Shown here one piece after another: positions 5,864 through 8,766 of a DNA stretch of 8,766 bases. How positions within the stretch are numbered: the first letter of the stretch is position 1; every line of letters starts with the position of its first letter. The notes under the pieces are model-generated. The model was not told the origin of the DNA. It searched no databases and worked only from the letters and a program-made list of their open reading frames with translations. A program made the position numbers and the translations under genes. Origin of the DNA: a candidate division TA06 bacterium SM23_40. Lineage in GTDB: Bacteria; LJUI01; SM1-40. The stretch is taken from assembly GCA_001303705.1 (NCBI GenBank), contig LJUI01000104.1:1-8766 (forward strand). The letters run 5' to 3'.

Positions 5864-7444
5864 ATGAGGGGTCGTACACTACCGGTGGTGGGGATACTTG
5901 CCCTTGTTGCCACCTTGCTCCTCGGCTGGTCGCTGATCACGCCGGGACACGGAGCGAGAGATGAGATCTATTACGATCTCACCCTCTTCAGCGAAGTGCT
6001 TTCGAACATCAAGACCAAACACGTCGAGCAGATCGACTCGCGGCAACTGATCAGAGCCGCCATCGCCGGCATGCTCGACGAACTGGATCCCCACACCCAA
6101 TTCCTCGATCCGGAGGAGTACAGAGAACTCCAGATCGGGACTGAGGGCAGCTTCGGCGGGCTCGGAATAACGATCGGCATCAGGAATGATGTTCTTACGG
6201 TCATTTCTCCCATCGAGGGGACACCTGCCTATTCCATGGGCATTCAGCCGGGGGATCAGATCATCGAGATCGAAGGAGTCTCCACAGATGGCCTGGCACT
6301 GCGAGATGCGGTGCGCCAGCTACGCGGCCCGGCCGGGACCAGGGTTACGATCACCATAAGGCGTGAGGGTGTGGACACGCCGTTCGACATCACGATCACC
6401 CGGGCGACGATCAACATCGAGAGCGTGCCGTACCATGCCATGCTCACCGCTGATATCGGGTACGCACGTCTCGCAACATTTTCTAGGCAATCGAGCAGAG
6501 AACTCGAAAACGCCATATCGGAACTCAAAGCGCAGGGAGCCCGGGGATTGGTACTCGATCTCCGGAACAACTCCGGCGGGATGCTGCGGGGAGCAGTCGA
6601 TATCGCGGATACCTTCCTCGACAAAGATGAACTTATCGTCTCTACCAAGGGTCGCACAAGAGAGTCGAATCAGAAGTTCATGGCCAGATCGGATAGCGAA
6701 TATGGTGATTTGCTCCTCGCCGTAGTTGTCAACGGCGGCAGCGCCAGCGCATCTGAGATCGTGGCCGGCGCGATCCAGGATTGGGACAGAGGCCTAGTTG
6801 TGGGGACACGCACCTTCGGCAAGGGATCAGTCCAGTCCGTGATCCCGCTCAGTCACGAGAGTGCGCTCAAGCTCACGACAGCCAAATACCATACGCCATC
6901 GGGAAGGTGCATTGACGACGCCGAACGTCTATCAGAAGAGGAAGACGAGGGCGCAGCGCAAGCCGAGTCCATTGCCGTCGATACGACCGAGACCTTCCAT
7001 ACTGTAGGTGGGTTGGAGCGTGTGGTCTACGGCGGAGGCGGAATCACACCTGATGTCATCGTTCGGTTCCCCGATCTGCCAATGATCGTGCAGGACTTCC
7101 TGCGCCACTCGGCTTTCTTCGAGTTTGCCGTCAAATATACGGCTGCCCATAGGGACATCGATCGTGGATTCAGAGTAGACCGAGGTATGGTGAGCGAGTT
7201 TAAAGCATTCCTCGCTGAGAAAGAATATACCTTCGAAGAATCCAAGTTCGCTGAGCATCTCGACCTCATCAAGCAGGAGATCGAACGCAACATCGCGAAT
7301 GACCTCTGGGGGACGGAGGGCTGGTATGACGTCGCCCTCAAGGATGACGTCCAGGTCCAGAAGGCCATCGAACTCCTTTCGAAGGTAGGCGATACCGGAG
7401 CGCTGCTCGCACTCGCTCAGAGCCAAATAGGAAGCGATGACTGA
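5864..7444 (+). CDS. S41 family C-terminal processing peptidase (CtpA/Prc type)
   Basis: A 526-residue serine protease acting outside the cytoplasmic membrane, degrading or trimming proteins from their C-termini. Residues 6-27 are a hydrophobic signal or anchor segment after a basic N-terminus. The PDZ domain spans about 93-182 (GLGITIG near 99-105; GIQPGDQIIEIEG at 126-138). The protease core has LDLRNNSGG (231-239), the nucleophile block NGGSASASEIVAG (290-302) and TFGKGSVQ (317-324). S295 and K320 are 25 residues apart and Q324 follows by four, the spacing of the known Ser-Lys-Gln triad, so it should be active. Residues 351-375 are acidic and variable. Residues 405-526 form the usual helical C-terminal region. 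AGGAAGGGAGAAG lies before the ATG. The next gene starts 30 bases downstream. Substrate unknown. Confidence 0.93.
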   Translation: MRGRTLPVVGILALVATLLLGWSLITPGHGARDEIYYDLTLFSEVLSNIKTKHVEQIDSRQLIRAAIAGMLDELDPHTQFLDPEEYRELQIGTEGSFGGLGITIGIRNDVLTVISPIEGTPAYSMGIQPGDQIIEIEGVSTDGLALRDAVRQLRGPAGTRVTITIRREGVDTPFDITITRATINIESVPYHAMLTADIGYARLATFSRQSSRELENAISELKAQGARGLVLDLRNNSGGMLRGAVDIADTFLDKDELIVSTKGRTRESNQKFMARSDSEYGDLLLAVVVNGGSASASEIVAGAIQDWDRGLVVGTRTFGKGSVQSVIPLSHESALKLTTAKYHTPSGRCIDDAERLSEEEDEGAAQAESIAVDTTETFHTVGGLERVVYGGGGITPDVIVRFPDLPMIVQDFLRHSAFFEFAVKYTAAHRDIDRGFRVDRGMVSEFKAFLAEKEYTFEESKFAEHLDLIKQEIERNIANDLWGTEGWYDVALKDDVQVQKAIELLSKVGDTGALLALAQSQIGSDD

Positions 7445-7474
7445 GCATCTGTCGATAGAGGAGGAGCCGCGGAC

Positions 7475-8353
7475 GTGTCACCCGAGAAAGTCACAATACC
7501 TGAACTGGCGAAGATGAAGAAACGGGGTGAGAAGATCACCCTGCTGACCGCCTACGACTATCCCATGGCCCGCCTCGTCGACAGGGCAGGGATCGACATG
7601 ATCCTCGTGGGGGACAGCCTCGCCATGACAGTCCTCGGACATGAATCGACCCTCCCGGTTACCATGGACGAAATGATCAGCCATGCCAGGGCGGTGACAA
7701 GGGCCGTGGAGCGGACATTCGTCGTGGGAGACATGCCGTATCTCTCTTACCAGGTTTCGGACGAAGAAGCCATCCGGAACGCAGGCCGGTTCATGCAGGA
7801 GGCCCTCACCGACGCAGTCAAGGTTGAAGGAGGGGAACAGATGCTCGATCGGATACGGGCCATCATCCGGGCGGGCATACCGGTAATGGGCCATCTCGGC
7901 CTCACCCCGCAATCCCTCAGCCTGCTCGGCGGGTACCGTGTGCAGGGGAAGACCGCCCGCGCGGCCAAGCGGCTCCTGGACGAGGCCAAGATGCTCGAAG
8001 ATGCGGGCGTCTTCTGCATCGTCCTCGAGTGTGTCCCGAGTGAGGTTGGCAAACTCGTAACTGACTCCGTGACGATCCCGACACTCGGCGTGGGGGCCGG
8101 ACCGCACTGCGACGGACAGATACTCGTTATGCACGATATGCTGGGCCTGTTCGAGTTCTTCGCCCCGAAATTCGCCAAGCGCTATGTCGATCTGGCCGAG
8201 ACGGTCACCGAGGCATTTCAGGAATTCAGACGAGATGTCAAAGAAGACAGATTCCCCGGACCAGAGCACTGCTACACGATGAAACAGGAGGAGCGTGAGA
8301 GACTATCCGCCGATCTGCCCCCTAAGACTGCACGAGTCAAAACTGATCCTTGA
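7475..8353 (+). CDS. panB: 3-methyl-2-oxobutanoate hydroxymethyltransferase (ketopantoate hydroxymethyltransferase)
   Basis: A 292-residue cytoplasmic enzyme. It transfers a hydroxymethyl group from 5,10-methylenetetrahydrofolate to 3-methyl-2-oxobutanoate, giving ketopantoate for pantothenate and coenzyme A. The active-site set is intact: D47 in VGDSL, D86 in VVGDMP, K116 and E118 in DAVKVEGG, and E185 in VLECVP, corresponding to E. coli D45, D84, K112, E114 and E181. Also seen are TAYDYP (25-30), GHLGLTPQS (139-147) and GVGAGPHCDGQ (205-215). It has about 25 extra C-terminal residues, charged and probably disordered, compared with E. coli. The start is GTG, with AGAGGAGGAG (7457-7466) eight bases upstream. 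It follows the protease gene by 30 bases and is probably co-transcribed; panC and panD are not in view. Confidence 0.96.
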   Translation: MSPEKVTIPELAKMKKRGEKITLLTAYDYPMARLVDRAGIDMILVGDSLAMTVLGHESTLPVTMDEMISHARAVTRAVERTFVVGDMPYLSYQVSDEEAIRNAGRFMQEALTDAVKVEGGEQMLDRIRAIIRAGIPVMGHLGLTPQSLSLLGGYRVQGKTARAAKRLLDEAKMLEDAGVFCIVLECVPSEVGKLVTDSVTIPTLGVGAGPHCDGQILVMHDMLGLFEFFAPKFAKRYVDLAETVTEAFQEFRRDVKEDRFPGPEHCYTMKQEERERLSADLPPKTARVKTDP

Positions 8354-8378
8354 CACCCATTGAGCGTTGTGCTACGAT
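8350..8378 (+). promoter_or_regulatory. Strong sigma-70-type promoter overlapping the panB stop codon
   Basis: TTGACA (8350-8355), exactly 17 bases, then TACGAT (8373-8378). The -35 is perfect and includes the panB TGA. Transcription would begin near 8384-8386, about 145 bases before the ATG at 8530. Confidence 0.65.
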
Positions 8379-8384
8379 CCAACA

Positions 8385-8449
8385 TGTGGGTCCCCGGGCA
8401 CGAGCGGCAACATATCCGGTCCGCAACCCGGGGTCTCTTTTCTCCCACA
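8385..8449 (+). promoter_or_regulatory. Structured leader / terminator-like hairpin
   Basis: CCCCGGG (8392-8398) pairs with CCCGGGG (8427-8433). Inside it GCGG (8404-8407) can pair with CCGC (8421-8424). The pyrimidine run TCTCTTTTCT (8434-8443) follows directly, as in an intrinsic terminator. An outer pairing TGTGGG (8385-8390) with CCCACA (8444-8449) encloses the whole. It may simply end panB transcripts. But RNA from the promoter at 8350 would start at the outer arm, so an attenuator-like role is possible. Confidence 0.5.
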
Positions 8450-8529
8450 ATCGCCGCCGATCTTCGATCACTTCGCTACCATCAGGAGCAGCAACGGCTT
8501 ACCGTCATGGACCACAAGGAGCGAACGAA

Positions 8530-8766
8530 ATGAAACCCCACGTGCATCTCTGCCTTGTCCTTGTCAGCCTCGCCGTCCTCATCTCAGGGACTCGTCTCCC
8601 CGCCCATGGCGCCTATCGCGCTGAAACGGCCCCGCACTCCGAGCTCACCCGTTCCGTCGTGCCGCAACAGCAGATCCTCGACCAGGCAGCGGACTATCTC
8701 GCCGTGTGCGCACGGGTGAACCAGGCACGCCTCGAAGAGAAGCCAGACGCCATCATCGCCAGGGAA
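8530..8766 (+). CDS. Secreted protein of unknown function (5' part only)
   Basis: The frame is open from ATG at 8530 to the window edge (79 codons). AAGGAG (8516-8521) lies eight bases upstream. Residues 1-27 form a signal peptide: short basic start, hydrophobic core LCLVLVSLAVLISG (7-20), then a likely cleavage near PAHGA (24-28). No lipobox Cys is present. The visible mature part (to residue 79) is helical and charged, with no recognisable domain. It has its own promoter and leader, so it is probably a new transcription unit. Function cannot be judged from this fragment. Confidence 0.75.
   Translation, partial: MKPHVHLCLVLVSLAVLISGTRLPAHGAYRAETAPHSELTRSVVPQQQILDQAADYLAVCARVNQARLEEKPDAIIARE

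Noticed and set aside
8399-8443. Faint resemblance of the panB-downstream leader to the c-di-GMP-I (GEMM) riboswitch consensus (GGCAA..., CGCAA..., GGGTCT-like pieces)
   Set aside because: The GAAA tetraloop hairpin and the second hairpin are missing, and the pieces instead form the long CCCCGGG/CCCGGGG stem. A covariance-model search would decide.
8507-8533. Eight-codon reading frame MDHKERTK ending in TGA overlapping the ATG at 8530
   Set aside because: It has no ribosome binding site at usable distance, and its codons contain the AAGGAG of the real gene, so it is probably chance.
8367-8624. An 85-residue frame from GTG at 8367
   Set aside because: It runs through the leader hairpin and in another frame of the signal-peptide gene; composition is Pro/Ser/Arg-rich with no motif.

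Overview
The window is bacterial DNA of moderately high GC, roughly 55-60 % by eye. Genes are dense and all run left to right, with Shine-Dalgarno sequences, GTG and TTG starts, and overlapping stop/start junctions. The gene set is housekeeping (rsmI, tmk, ctpA-type protease, panB) around an inositol-lipid gene pair. No phage, insertion sequence, CRISPR array, tRNA or rRNA was seen. The taxon cannot be fixed from the sequence alone. The combination of a DUF4388-like protein, an inositol-phosphate synthase and a secreted S41 protease would suit an uncultured candidate phylum of the FCB or Zixibacteria kind, but that is a low-confidence inference.

Layout. Bases 2-52 look like the tail of an upstream gene, closed by a strong GC hairpin (58-89). 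A gene-poor stretch follows, with a possible promoter at 151-179 and a CATGCC inverted repeat at 418-432. Next is a stand-alone zinc-ribbon plus DUF4145 protein (509-1141). A non-coding gap (1142-1488) ends in a good promoter (1380-1408). This promoter starts a tight five-gene run: a two-module DUF4388-like protein (1489-2463), rsmI (2470-3231), a CDP-alcohol phosphatidyltransferase of the phosphatidylinositol-phosphate synthase type (3213-3824), myo-inositol-1-phosphate synthase (3896-5065) and thymidylate kinase (5062-5730). After 133 bp come a membrane-anchored or secreted S41 protease (5864-7444) and panB (7475-8353). A very good promoter overlaps the panB stop codon and leads, through a structured leader, into a secreted protein cut off by the window edge (8530 onward).

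How the genes work together. The clearest biology is the adjacent phosphatidyltransferase and inositol-phosphate synthase. The synthase would make L-myo-inositol 1-phosphate from glucose 6-phosphate. The membrane enzyme would join it to a CDP-activated lipid, giving phosphatidylinositol phosphate. That predicts inositol phospholipids in this organism. The synthase also carries an unusual C-terminal tail of about 35 residues, half of them Lys or Arg. The other genes in the run (rRNA methylation, dTMP phosphorylation) share no obvious pathway with the lipid pair and seem to be co-transcribed housekeeping functions.
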